Shown here one piece after another: positions 33,457 through 40,679 of a DNA stretch of 40,828 nt. The notes under the pieces were generated by a model. It saw only the letters and a program-made list of their open reading frames with translations. It was not told where the DNA came from and did not search any database. Each line of letters begins with the position of its first letter. The first letter of the stretch is position 1. Source of the DNA: Opitutaceae bacterium (GTDB lineage Bacteria; Verrucomicrobiota; Verrucomicrobiia; Opitutales; Opitutaceae); NCBI GenBank assembly GCA_018667915.1, contig JABIRI010000102.1, positions 1 to 40,828 of the forward strand, read 5' to 3'. The position numbers and the translations under genes were made by a program.

Positions 33457-33483
33457 TCCTCCTTCGCTAAAGCTTCGGCGGAC
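33457..33483. repeat. 27-bp dispersed repeat
   Basis: TCCTCCTTCGCT...GGCGGAC matches the complement of 4079-4105 at 25 of 27 positions. Shorter relatives (GTCCGCCGAAGC at 33622, GTCCGCCAAAG at 35855) lie in the nearby spacers. Confidence 0.6.
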
Positions 33484-33529
33484 GTGTCGGCGGACAAATA
33501 ATTCCAATCCACATTTCTGATCCACCGCA

Positions 33530-33562
33530 CCCTACTGGGTGGGTCGGGCTTTCCGCCCGACA
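33530..33562. repeat. 33-bp dispersed repeat with internal hairpin
   Basis: This copy matches 5753-5785 at 29 of 33 positions. Its end forms a hairpin GTCGGGC-TTTCC-GCCCGAC (33543-33561), which keeps pairing where it differs from the other copy at two positions. Confidence 0.6.
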
Positions 33563-33601
33563 ACGAATCCACAGCAACGACGCGCACGGCGACTTTGCCA
33601 T

Positions 33602-33722
33602 CTTCCTCTTTATCATTATTTGTCCGCCGAAGCTCGTTCTCGTTCTCGTTCTCTGACGCCGCAGCCGCCTCACCGATTGGACCGGGGGGGGGATAGAGAT
33701 AAAAAACAAAGAGAAGGAGCAA
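33602..33722. repeat. Degenerate pyrimidine/purine hairpin element with a G9 tract
   Basis: C/T-rich runs (33602-33619 and 33634-33653, TTCTCGTTCTCGTTCTC) are followed by a purine-rich arm (33693-33719, ATAGAGATAAAAAACAAAG onward). The arms pair only loosely. Nine G residues in a row lie at 33684-33692. The element is the centre of a 483-bp gene-free stretch (33419-33901). Confidence 0.5.
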
Positions 33723-33762
33723 GCGGGTTGGCGTGGTTCAGGATATACCATGGGGCCGAATT

Positions 33763-33797
33763 CGGCGCGCCCGGCGGTCACGCCCTACCTCCCAATC
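33763..33797. repeat. GGTAGGG-family palindromic repeat (inverted copy)
   Basis: This unit (CGGCGCGCCCGGCGGTC, then ACGCCCTACC) matches 35671-35705 at 32 of 35 positions. The remaining bases up to 33901 hold short GGGCGTTGCCCGTT-like self-complementary sequence and no gene. Confidence 0.65.
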
Positions 33798-33901
33798 TCT
33801 GCAGCGCCTAAACGGGCGTTGCCCGTTACAGGACCCTTGCCCGTTCTGCCGACGTTCGCTCTTATCAAAATTCCAGCGTCCGCCCTCAACACCCCTACCC
33901 A

Positions 33902-35500
33902 ATGCTCCGCTTCATATTCGTCGTCCTTTTCTCGGTTTTCTCGATCGCAGCTTCGCTCTCCGCCAAGTCTATGCCGGCCCCACCGAACATTCTCTTCATC
34001 ATGTCGGACGATCATGCGGTCAATGCGATCAGCGCTTATGGCGGACGCCTTGCCGAAGTGGCACCTACCCCCAACATCGATCGGCTCGGACGCGAGGGCA
34101 TGCGTCTCGACAAGACATTTGTCACCAACTCGATTTGCACCCCCAGTCGCGCGGTCATTCTCTCCGGCCAGCACTCGCACCTCAATACCGTACGCACCCT
34201 CGGCGATGCCTTCCCCGGCCCCGAAGCCGGCGTCCCCAACGTCGCGGACATCCTGCGTCGCTCCGGCTACCGCACCGCGCTTTTCGGCAAATGGCATCTG
34301 CGTTCCAAACCGTGGGGATTCGACTATTGGAAGGTCGGTCCGGGGCAAGGGTTCTATCACGACCCGGTATTCGTGGATTCCGGTGATGACGTGGAATACG
34401 ATCAATCCCTCGCTCGTAAAGTCGCCCGCACCCCCGGCTACTACACCGATTTGGTCACTGATTATGCGATCGATTGGCTCGATAATCGGCCCGACTACAA
34501 ACCCTTTTTTATGATGCTGCACCACAAGGCGCCGCACGGGAAATGGGAACCCGCCGATCGTCACCAAGACTACTTGGCTGACGTCGAAATTCCCGAACCA
34601 GCCAGCTTGTGGGAGGATTTTTCTCATCGCTCCGAAGCCACTCGCCGCATGGGCACATCGATCACGGATCGACTGGCCGGACGCCGCACCATGGTCGACG
34701 ATGTGCAGAAACCGGACTGGCCCGCCGGATCCGTGGATATGACCCACATGTCGGAAAAAGAAAAGGGGCAGGCCGCTTATCAAAAATACCTACATGACTA
34801 CCTCGCCTGCGTGAAAGCAGTGGATGAAAACGTGGGCCGCGTCCTCGACTATCTCGACGAATCCGGATTGGCAGAAAACACGCTCGTCATCTACACATCC
34901 GACCAGGGCATGTTCCTCGGCGAACACGATTACTTCGACAAACGTTGGATCTACGAAGAGTGCCTGCAGATGCCCTTCTTCGCTCGCTTCCCCGGCCATA
35001 TCAAGGCGGGTTCGGTCAACAACACCCATCTGACGTCCAATCTCGATTTCGCCCAGACCCTGCTCGATTTCGCCGATGTAAACGACGCGCCTGAAATCGC
35101 GGAAATGCAGGGTCATAGTCTACGTGGATTGCTCACCGGTAAGACGCCCAGCGAGTGGCGCGATGCGGTTTACTACCGCTACTGGATGCACCTCTCGCAT
35201 CACCACATTCCCGGCCACTACGGCGTGCGGACGGATCGCTATAAATTGTTCTTTGTCCACGGGCTCGGATTGGACGCGTCACTCGGCGCCGGCGACTACC
35301 CACCGACCACCCCGGGCTGGGAACTCTACGATCTAAAAAACGACCCGTTTGAGCTGAACAACGTCTATAACGATCCGACCTACGCCGCGGTTATACCGCT
35401 GCTCAAGCAGCGGATCTTGGACCTAAAACAGGAGTACGGTGACCACGACGACAAATACCCCGATCTCATGGCCGTCCGCGCCGCCCACTGGGACGAGTAA
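33902..35500 (+). CDS. S1-family sulfatase, exported
   Basis: 532 residues. The signal peptide is LRFIFVVLFSVFSIAASLSA. Core motifs: NILFIMSDDHAVNAI with metal ligands Asp36 and Asp37, formylglycine site CTPSR with Cys79, second signature ALFGKWHLRSKPWGFDYW, and LVIYTSDQGMFLGEHDYFDKRW carrying the late metal ligand Asp. That Asp-Gln pair (SDQG) and the following GEHDYFDKRW are typical of the mucin- and N-acetylglucosamine-6-sulfate-type branch of S1 sulfatases. The C-terminal GVRTDRYKLFFVHG and WELYDLKNDPFELNNVY are the usual DUF4976-like ending. The GH109-like gene lies upstream beyond a repeat-rich spacer, so co-transcription is uncertain. Confidence 0.93.
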   Translation: MLRFIFVVLFSVFSIAASLSAKSMPAPPNILFIMSDDHAVNAISAYGGRLAEVAPTPNIDRLGREGMRLDKTFVTNSICTPSRAVILSGQHSHLNTVRTLGDAFPGPEAGVPNVADILRRSGYRTALFGKWHLRSKPWGFDYWKVGPGQGFYHDPVFVDSGDDVEYDQSLARKVARTPGYYTDLVTDYAIDWLDNRPDYKPFFMMLHHKAPHGKWEPADRHQDYLADVEIPEPASLWEDFSHRSEATRRMGTSITDRLAGRRTMVDDVQKPDWPAGSVDMTHMSEKEKGQAAYQKYLHDYLACVKAVDENVGRVLDYLDESGLAENTLVIYTSDQGMFLGEHDYFDKRWIYEECLQMPFFARFPGHIKAGSVNNTHLTSNLDFAQTLLDFADVNDAPEIAEMQGHSLRGLLTGKTPSEWRDAVYYRYWMHLSHHHIPGHYGVRTDRYKLFFVHGLGLDASLGAGDYPPTTPGWELYDLKNDPFELNNVYNDPTYAAVIPLLKQRILDLKQEYGDHDDKYPDLMAVRAAHWDE

Positions 35501-35598
35501 CAGGTATCAAGTAACAAGAGATGCCCCAAGGGGTCGGGTCGTAGACGTATTGCGACAGCAATTTAGTCACGACCTGATCTCCTTCCCCCAGATGCTGA

Positions 35599-35620
35599 CT
35601 CTTCCTCGTTCTCTTTCTCG
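35599..35620. repeat. Pyrimidine-rich repeat arm
   Basis: CTCTTCCTCGTTCTCTTTCT resembles the second C/T run at 33634-33653 and that at 2688-2707. No paired arm was found. It begins a repeat-rich gene-free stretch reaching to 35971. Confidence 0.4.
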
Positions 35621-35670
35621 AGCCCCGAAATCAAATCGACTCGCTCCGTCGTTCCAAAACCACTCCGCCA

Positions 35671-35705
35671 CGGCGCGCCCAGCGGTCACGCCCTACCCTC
35701 CAATC
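35671..35705. repeat. GGTAGGG-family palindromic repeat (inverted copy)
   Basis: Second copy of the 35-bp unit at 33763-33797, differing at three positions. Together the two copies flank the sulfatase gene 33902-35500 in direct orientation. Confidence 0.65.
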
Positions 35706-35771
35706 CAACCCAACTACACGGAGGTCGAACTCGCGTGATGCACTCGAAGTAACAAGAAGTAGAGCTAGAAA

Positions 35772-35797
35772 GGTAGGGACAGGCCGCTGGGCTGTCC
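35772..35797. repeat. GGTAGGG-family palindromic repeat (direct copy)
   Basis: GGTAGGGACAGGCCGCTGGG and the next six bases align with 4060-4085 and with the complements of 4203-4228 and 33763-33789. Confidence 0.6.
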
Positions 35798-35811
35798 GCC
35801 CATGCCTCACC

Positions 35812-35840
35812 GTTTCGTGCCATTTCGTGTCTTTAGTGGG
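35812..35840. repeat. TTTCGTG-type element with 11-nt period
   Basis: GTTTCGTGCCATTTCGTGTC and the following TTTAGTGGG show a repeat step of about 11 bases. The closest relative in the window is 2722-2746. Confidence 0.45.
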
Positions 35841-35913
35841 AAATGAAAGCACCACCTGTCCGCCAAAGTTCCGTAACACAGAACGTCGGAGGATGCCCCC
35901 CCGCTCCGTGAGC

Positions 35914-35945
35914 AAAAAAAAGCCCCGCTGGCGGACCAGCGGGGC
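35914..35945 (-). terminator. Intrinsic terminator of the MFS transporter gene
   Basis: On the minus strand a perfect 10-bp stem (GCCCCGCTGG with CCAGCGGGGC, loop of four, 35922-35945) is followed by eight T residues (35914-35921). It begins 27 bp after the MFS stop codon. This is the clearest rho-independent terminator in the window. Confidence 0.92.
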
Positions 35946-35971
35946 GAGAATTTTCGGGAGCTAGGGGTTTC

Positions 35972-37537
35972 CTAAGCTTCCTGCTCTTCAATCTTCACGA
36001 CTTTATAGCCGCCCTTCGATTTGAAGTAGAGGATGATGCCAATGTAGATAATCGCCATCGCCAGCGGGATATAAGAGTCGGCCTTGAGCGTGGCGCGGTC
36101 ACCTTGTTGATCAGCCGCGACGATATCCTTCTGACCCTGCGTAGGATTCTCTGCGCTCTTGGCTTCAGCCAGCTTCGTGCCATCGATCGCGAATACCGGA
36201 TCGAGGAATACGAAATTGGAGGGCTCGGCATTCTTCACTTCAGCGTAGATTGCCGGGTTGGATTCTTGCAGCGCTTCGGCGGCATAACGGTCCTTACTGT
36301 ATCCGAGACCGGGACCACCGAGGAGTCCGGCGGAGAGCATACCGATACCACCCATGACTGACATCGCTACCGCACCGGAGCGCGGATAACGGTCGCCCAC
36401 CACCGCCAGCATAGTGGGCCAGAAGAAGGTCTTGCCCACCGCGTAGATGCCGAGAGCAACGAACGCCATGAAGAGGGTTTCCATCGAGCTGGCCATTTGC
36501 AGTCCCACCACCGCAAGGATGGAGCAGACCAGCAACAGGCCGATTGGAGAGAGCTTGAGGGTTTTCTCGATCCAGTGAGCACAGAAGCGCAAGGCGAACA
36601 TGATCGTGGAAGTCCAGATGAACAGCCACTTGCCTTGCTCGGAAGTGAAGAGGTTACCGGTGATGTTTTGAATCCATCCATCGGTGCCGAGCTCAACCGC
36701 ACCAATCAGCGCATGAGTGATGAAGAGGATAAAGAGCAATACGGAACCAATCGAGCCCTTGGTGATCACTCCGACGCCGACGAGGAAGACACCAGCGATA
36801 AGATAACCCATGGTTTGGGAAAGTCCCAGCGAAGCGGAACAGAAGAGGGCAACGAGATAACAGACGACCAAGGAACCGAGAATACCGACGTCCTTGAACA
36901 TCTCGCTGAATTTGGCGCCTTTCTCGGAGGCTTCCGACTGCGGAAATTTTTGCCCAAGGAACATCAAACCGTAAGCGACCGTCGGAACGAGGTAGAGCGC
37001 GAGCTGGATTTTCCAGTCGAGGCCCATCTTATCGTCGAGGATCCAGCCGACGGCGGCACCGAAAACCATACCGGCAGGCCAGCTGGCGTGCAGGATATTG
37101 AGGTAGTGGGTGCGGTTCTTCGGATAGAGGGTAGCGACCAACGGATTCGCCACCGCTTCGAGCGTGCCGTTGGCATATGCGAAGATGAACATACCGATGG
37201 TCAGCATCTGATAGGCATTTTCCGGGGTAGTGGCACCGAACGAAACAAAGGCCGAAATCACGTGGCAGACGAACGCCAGCATGACCAACTTACCGTAACC
37301 AAATTTGTCGACGATCATACCGCCGCCGATAATACCGAAGCAGAAACCGGTGAAACCGGCCCCGCCGATGGCACCCAGTTGGGTAGCGGTGAAGCCGAAT
37401 TCGGCTCCCCAATTGTCAAAAATACCACCGCGGATGGCGAAGCCAACACCGGCAGCGAAGATTGCCCAGAAACCAGCCCACAGGAGGCGGCTGGCGTTGG
37501 CTGCAATCGGAGCGGATATGTCGTTAGAACTACTCAT
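35972..37537 (-). CDS. Major facilitator superfamily transporter
   Basis: 521 residues with about twelve hydrophobic helices and no cleaved signal. The first half shows [21 protein letters not shown], the MFS loop motif [16 protein letters not shown] between helices 2 and 3, and [27 protein letters not shown], a pattern seen in sugar-type MFS proteins of the fucose-permease kind. The second half contains a helix block [16 protein letters not shown] and [22 protein letters not shown]. An unusual hydrophilic insertion of about 85 residues (roughly 405-490, from [11 protein letters not shown] to [10 protein letters not shown]) precedes the last helix. It is a candidate importer for sugars released by the sulfatase and GH109 activities, but the substrate is not readable from sequence. 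A strong terminator follows, so it is monocistronic. Confidence 0.9.
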   Translation of the reverse strand: MSSSNDISAPIAANASRLLWAGFWAIFAAGVGFAIRGGIFDNWGAEFGFTATQLGAIGGAGFTGFCFGIIGGGMIVDKFGYGKLVMLAFVCHVISAFVSFGATTPENAYQMLTIGMFIFAYANGTLEAVANPLVATLYPKNRTHYLNILHASWPAGMVFGAAVGWILDDKMGLDWKIQLALYLVPTVAYGLMFLGQKFPQSEASEKGAKFSEMFKDVGILGSLVVCYLVALFCSASLGLSQTMGYLIAGVFLVGVGVITKGSIGSVLLFILFITHALIGAVELGTDGWIQNITGNLFTSEQGKWLFIWTSTIMFALRFCAHWIEKTLKLSPIGLLLVCSILAVVGLQMASSMETLFMAFVALGIYAVGKTFFWPTMLAVVGDRYPRSGAVAMSVMGGIGMLSAGLLGGPGLGYSKDRYAAEALQESNPAIYAEVKNAEPSNFVFLDPVFAIDGTKLAEAKSAENPTQGQKDIVAADQQGDRATLKADSYIPLAMAIIYIGIILYFKSKGGYKVVKIEEQEA

Positions 37538-37563
37538 AATCTATGAAGGATGGACGGATGGGG

Positions 37564-37572
37564 GTTATAATA
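37564..37572 (-). promoter_or_regulatory. Possible -10 element of the MFS gene
   Basis: The minus strand reads TATTATAAC about 27 bases upstream of the MFS start codon, offering TATTAT or TATAAC as a -10 hexamer. No good -35 box is visible at the right distance. The remainder of the spacer to 37808 shows no recognised element. Confidence 0.25.
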
Positions 37573-37952
37573 CGGAACCGAGAACGAGTGGGGTAGATCG
37601 CGATTCAGTTGGGGGTAGTGGTGGGTTTATTCACTGCACGGGCAGCGGAATCAGGACTTTAAGCACTGAAACGGTGCAGCAATCAAGCCGGACTTCGGGG
37701 AGATTCCCGCCGAAAATCAACCCTCAAGCTGGTAAACGATTTGCGGAAACCCCCGCCGCTTGGCCTCGACGCGACGAGGTCGGAACCGAATAGTCGTGAG
37801 AATTCCCCATGTTATCGATCATTCGCACCGGATTATTGTTCGCAGGCCTCAGCTTATCAATCGGCGGAGCCACCGCCGAACCCAATCGCCTGATTCACGA
37901 AAAATCCCCTTACCTGCGACAGCATGCGCACAACCCGGTGGATTGGTATCCG

Positions 37953-37955
37953 TGA
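37953..37955 (+). other. Premature TGA at a conserved Trp position
   Basis: The family has NPVDWYPW here; the sequence gives NPVDWYP then TGA. TGG to TGA is a one-base change. TGA is used as a normal stop elsewhere in the window (for example at the GDPD gene end, 16532-16534). Confidence 0.85.
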
Positions 37956-37998
37956 GGAGATGAGGCGTTTGCAAAAGCTGTCGCCGAAAACAAACCCA

Positions 37999-38008
37999 TT
38001 TTCTCTCG
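37999..38008 (+). other. One-base deletion causing a frameshift
   Basis: Upstream frame reads KPIF and then leaves the family sequence; downstream frame reads LSIGYSTCHWCHVMADE. Adding one C within TTTTCTCTCG would join them. The exact missing base within the run cannot be fixed. Confidence 0.8.
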
Positions 38009-40022
38009 ATCGGCTACTCCACCTGCCACTGGTGCCACGTGATGGCCGATGAGTCCTTCGCCAACGAGGAAACCGCCGCATATCTCAACGAGCATTTCGT
38101 TTCGATCAAAGTAGACCGCGAGGAACGTCCCGATGTGGACCACATTTATATGTCTTTCGTGCAGGCCGCGACGGGCAACGGGGGTTGGCCGCTCAATGTT
38201 TGGCTGACTCCGGAACGCAAACCGTTCTTCGGCGGCGTCTATTTTGCTCCGGAAGATCGGGGGCGCCTTCCCGGGTTTCCTTCCGTGCTGAAGCACTTGG
38301 CCAACTTGTGGGCCGCAGAGAGTGACCGGGTGCGTGATCAATCGGAGCAAATGATTGCGGCCCTCGCAGACCAAATGGCTCCGGCTCCCGACGAGGGAGC
38401 ACTGTCCTGGAATGCACTCCGGGATGAAGCCCTCTCCGGGCTCACCGCGACATTTGATACTCTTCACGGAGGATTTGATGCCAGGGAGAAATTCCCCAGT
38501 GGACCCACCCTCGAACTGCTGCTCGATCTCGCTGTCACGCATCCTGATCCGGAACGCCGTAGTCATGCCCGCGAAATGATGACCATCACCCTCGAAGCAA
38601 TTGCCACCCAAGGTCTCCACGACCACGTCGGCGGAGGGTTTCACCGCTACACCGTCGATCCTGCCTGGGGGGTCCCTCATTTCGAAAAGATGCTCTATGA
38701 TCAGGCCCAAATTGCGCACGCCATGTTGTCCGCTTGGCAATTGACCAGGCGACCGGAGTTCGAGGCCGCGGCAAAATCCGCGCTCAACTACGTTACCGAG
38801 CGCCTCACTCACCCCGCGGGTGGATTCTACTCAGCCGAGGATGCCGTCAGCCTACCCACCGCCGATTCCGACCTTAAAATCGAGGGAGCTTACTACACTT
38901 GGACCATGGAACAATTCGCCGCCGTGGTGCCGGCCGACGACCAACCTTTGGTCATGGAGGCATTCGGTCTGCGCCGAAACGGCAACGTGGCAAACGACTA
39001 CGATGTGCAAGGCGAACTGGCGGGCAAAAACGTCCTGCACCGTGCCCGCACCACCGCTCAACTCGCCGATCTTTTTGAACTCGAGCCCGACGAAGTCGAT
39101 AACCGGATCAATCGCGCGCTTGCGCTGATGAAAGCAGCGCGGGAAGCGCGCCCCCGCCCTCATCTCGACGACAAAATCGTCACCGCATGGAACGGTCTGA
39201 TGATTTCGGCCTACGCCCGAGCCGGTCAAATATGGGATGATGCTCCCTACGCTGAAATCGCTCAACGCGCCGCTCATTTTTTGCGGGAAAGACTCTACGA
39301 CGAATCTACCCGAACTATCTCCCGCAGCTATCGAGACGGCCAACGCGACGCTCTTGGTTTTGCCGAAGATTATGCCTTGGTCGTTCAAGGTCTGCTCGAT
39401 CTCTACGAAACCGACTTCGACATCGCCTGGCTGCAGTGGGCGCTCGAACTGCAACACCAACAGGATGCTATATTCCGCGATCCGGAACGCGGGGGTTATT
39501 TCGCCAGCGACCCCCGCGACGACAGCATCGTGCTGCGGATGAAAGTCGAGCATGACGGGGTCGAACCCGCCGCCACCTCCACTGCGGTGCGGAACCTGGG
39601 TCGCTTGGCAGCGCTTTTTCATGACGACAAATTGCTCGATGGCGCCGTTGAAGCATCACACTCCATGAGTGGAATCCTGCAGCGCTCCCCCACTGCCCTG
39701 CCTCAACTCCTCGCCGCCACCGGCTGGTTCGCCGGCGATGCCCAACAGGCCCTCTTTCACAGCTCCCCGGACAATGAGCGGCTGCCGGAGTTGTTAACCG
39801 AGATTCGGGATCGCTTTCACCCACGACGCATGGTCGTACGGATCGATTCGGAAAGCCGCCCCTTCTTCGAAAGTCGCGTGTCCTTCATCGCGGGATTGCC
39901 CGACGACCTCCCCGACGAAGCCACCGCCTATATCTGCGAAAATTTCGTCTGCCAAATGCCCACCAGCGATCGTGCCGAACTCGCCGAAATTCTCGACCGT
40001 GCGGCGAGATAGACCCAGCGTC

Positions 40023-40679
40023 CTAAGGGGTCATTTCCGCAAATCGAACCGTGGCTTCACCCAATCCGTCGAGGCCGCCTTGCAGTCCGCTGCGGCGATG
40101 GGCGATCACCCCGTCTTGATCGAGTAAAGTGATGAGATTCGAGTGGGAATAGTCGCCACTCGGTTCCTGTCGATACTGGACGCCGACCACCATCGCGAAT
40201 GTTCGCGTATCGGCCGGTGAAGCCCGCAAGAGCACCCAACGTTCGTCCAGATCATTGGTTTCACGATATGTGCGTAGCGCGTCCACCGAATCACGACCCG
40301 TGTCAAACGTCACCATGAGCACGCGCAAGTCTTTCGCGACGTCGGCCGGCAGGCCGGCGATAACCGATTTCATGTCGCGCACCAGCAACGGGCACGCGTA
40401 ACCGCACTGGGCGAAGAACATCGCCATGAGCACGGGTTGACCGCGCAGCTCCGTGAGATGGCGCGACGCGCCCGAATCGTCGATGAAGGTGAAATCGAGT
40501 TGATAGATCGACTCGGCGGGCAGTTCCGCCGCAAGAGACGGCATCGGTTCCACACAACAGGCCGGCACTTCCGGTTCGGCTTCAACCTCGCAACAGGCCG
40601 AATCGGCCATACCGATCGAACCAGTCAACACCGCCGCGATCACTCCCTGCCAACAGGTAATTTTTGTTTTCATTTTCAT
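40023..40679 (-). CDS. SCO1/SenC-family copper protein, exported
   Basis: 218 residues. The N-terminus is signal-like (VIAAVLTGSIGMADS). The thioredoxin-fold core has the copper/redox site CGYAC at 92-96 (FFAQCGYACPLLVRDM) and the distal ligand His179 in DYSHSNLI, the complete Cys-Cys-His set of SCO proteins. The family delivers copper to, or keeps thiols reduced in, copper enzymes. Odd for the family are two cysteine pairs just after the signal (residues 29-30 and 41-42) in an acidic, proline-rich stretch, which might also bind metal. The start codon overlaps the stop of the FGE-like gene by four bases (ATGA), so the two are translated together. Its downstream neighbour, the broken thioredoxin gene, is convergent, 10 bp away. 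Confidence 0.92.
   Translation of the reverse strand: MKMKTKITCWQGVIAAVLTGSIGMADSACCEVEAEPEVPACCVEPMPSLAAELPAESIYQLDFTFIDDSGASRHLTELRGQPVLMAMFFAQCGYACPLLVRDMKSVIAGLPADVAKDLRVLMVTFDTGRDSVDALRTYRETNDLDERWVLLRASPADTRTFAMVVGVQYRQEPSGDYSHSNLITLLDQDGVIAHRRSGLQGGLDGLGEATVRFAEMTP

Larger units (their letters stand above)
37809..40012 (+). pseudogene. Broken DUF255/YyaL-like thioredoxin-domain gene
   Basis: The full gene would start at the ATG at 37809 with a signal-like N-terminus ([20 protein letters not shown]) and then [22 protein letters not shown], the invariant start of the family. Here the next Trp codon is TGA (37953-37955). About 50 bases later one base is missing in TTTTCTCTCG (37999-38008), where FLSIGY is expected; after that the frame switches to the one encoding CHWCH (38024-38038) and runs intact to 40012. 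The rest covers the thioredoxin domain (VDREERPDVDHIYM) and the long alpha/alpha-barrel part (DKIVTAWNGLMISAYARAG). The surviving 657-codon frame beginning with GTG at 38039 lacks the CxxC site, so it is unlikely to be active. These could also be sequencing errors. Confidence 0.88.

Noticed and set aside
33763-35705. Composite transposon formed by the two direct 35-bp repeats around the sulfatase at 33902
   Set aside because: The repeats are short members of a dispersed family with other copies nearby, and no transposase or target duplication is seen.
36497-37546. A 349-codon open frame on the plus strand opposite the MFS gene
   Set aside because: It mirrors the MFS coding frame in antisense, has an acidic, low-complexity translation with no domain, and the MFS protein has full hydrophobic topology and a proper terminator.
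37721-37746. A LacI-type operator (GGTAAACGATTTGC) upstream of the MFS gene
   Set aside because: The two halves around the central CG match poorly as a palindrome, and no second copy or regulator gene was seen.
38039-40012. A stand-alone gene starting at GTG 38039
   Set aside because: The start lies directly after CHWCH, so it would cut off the conserved N-terminus and catalytic cysteines; upstream sequence clearly encodes those parts in broken form.
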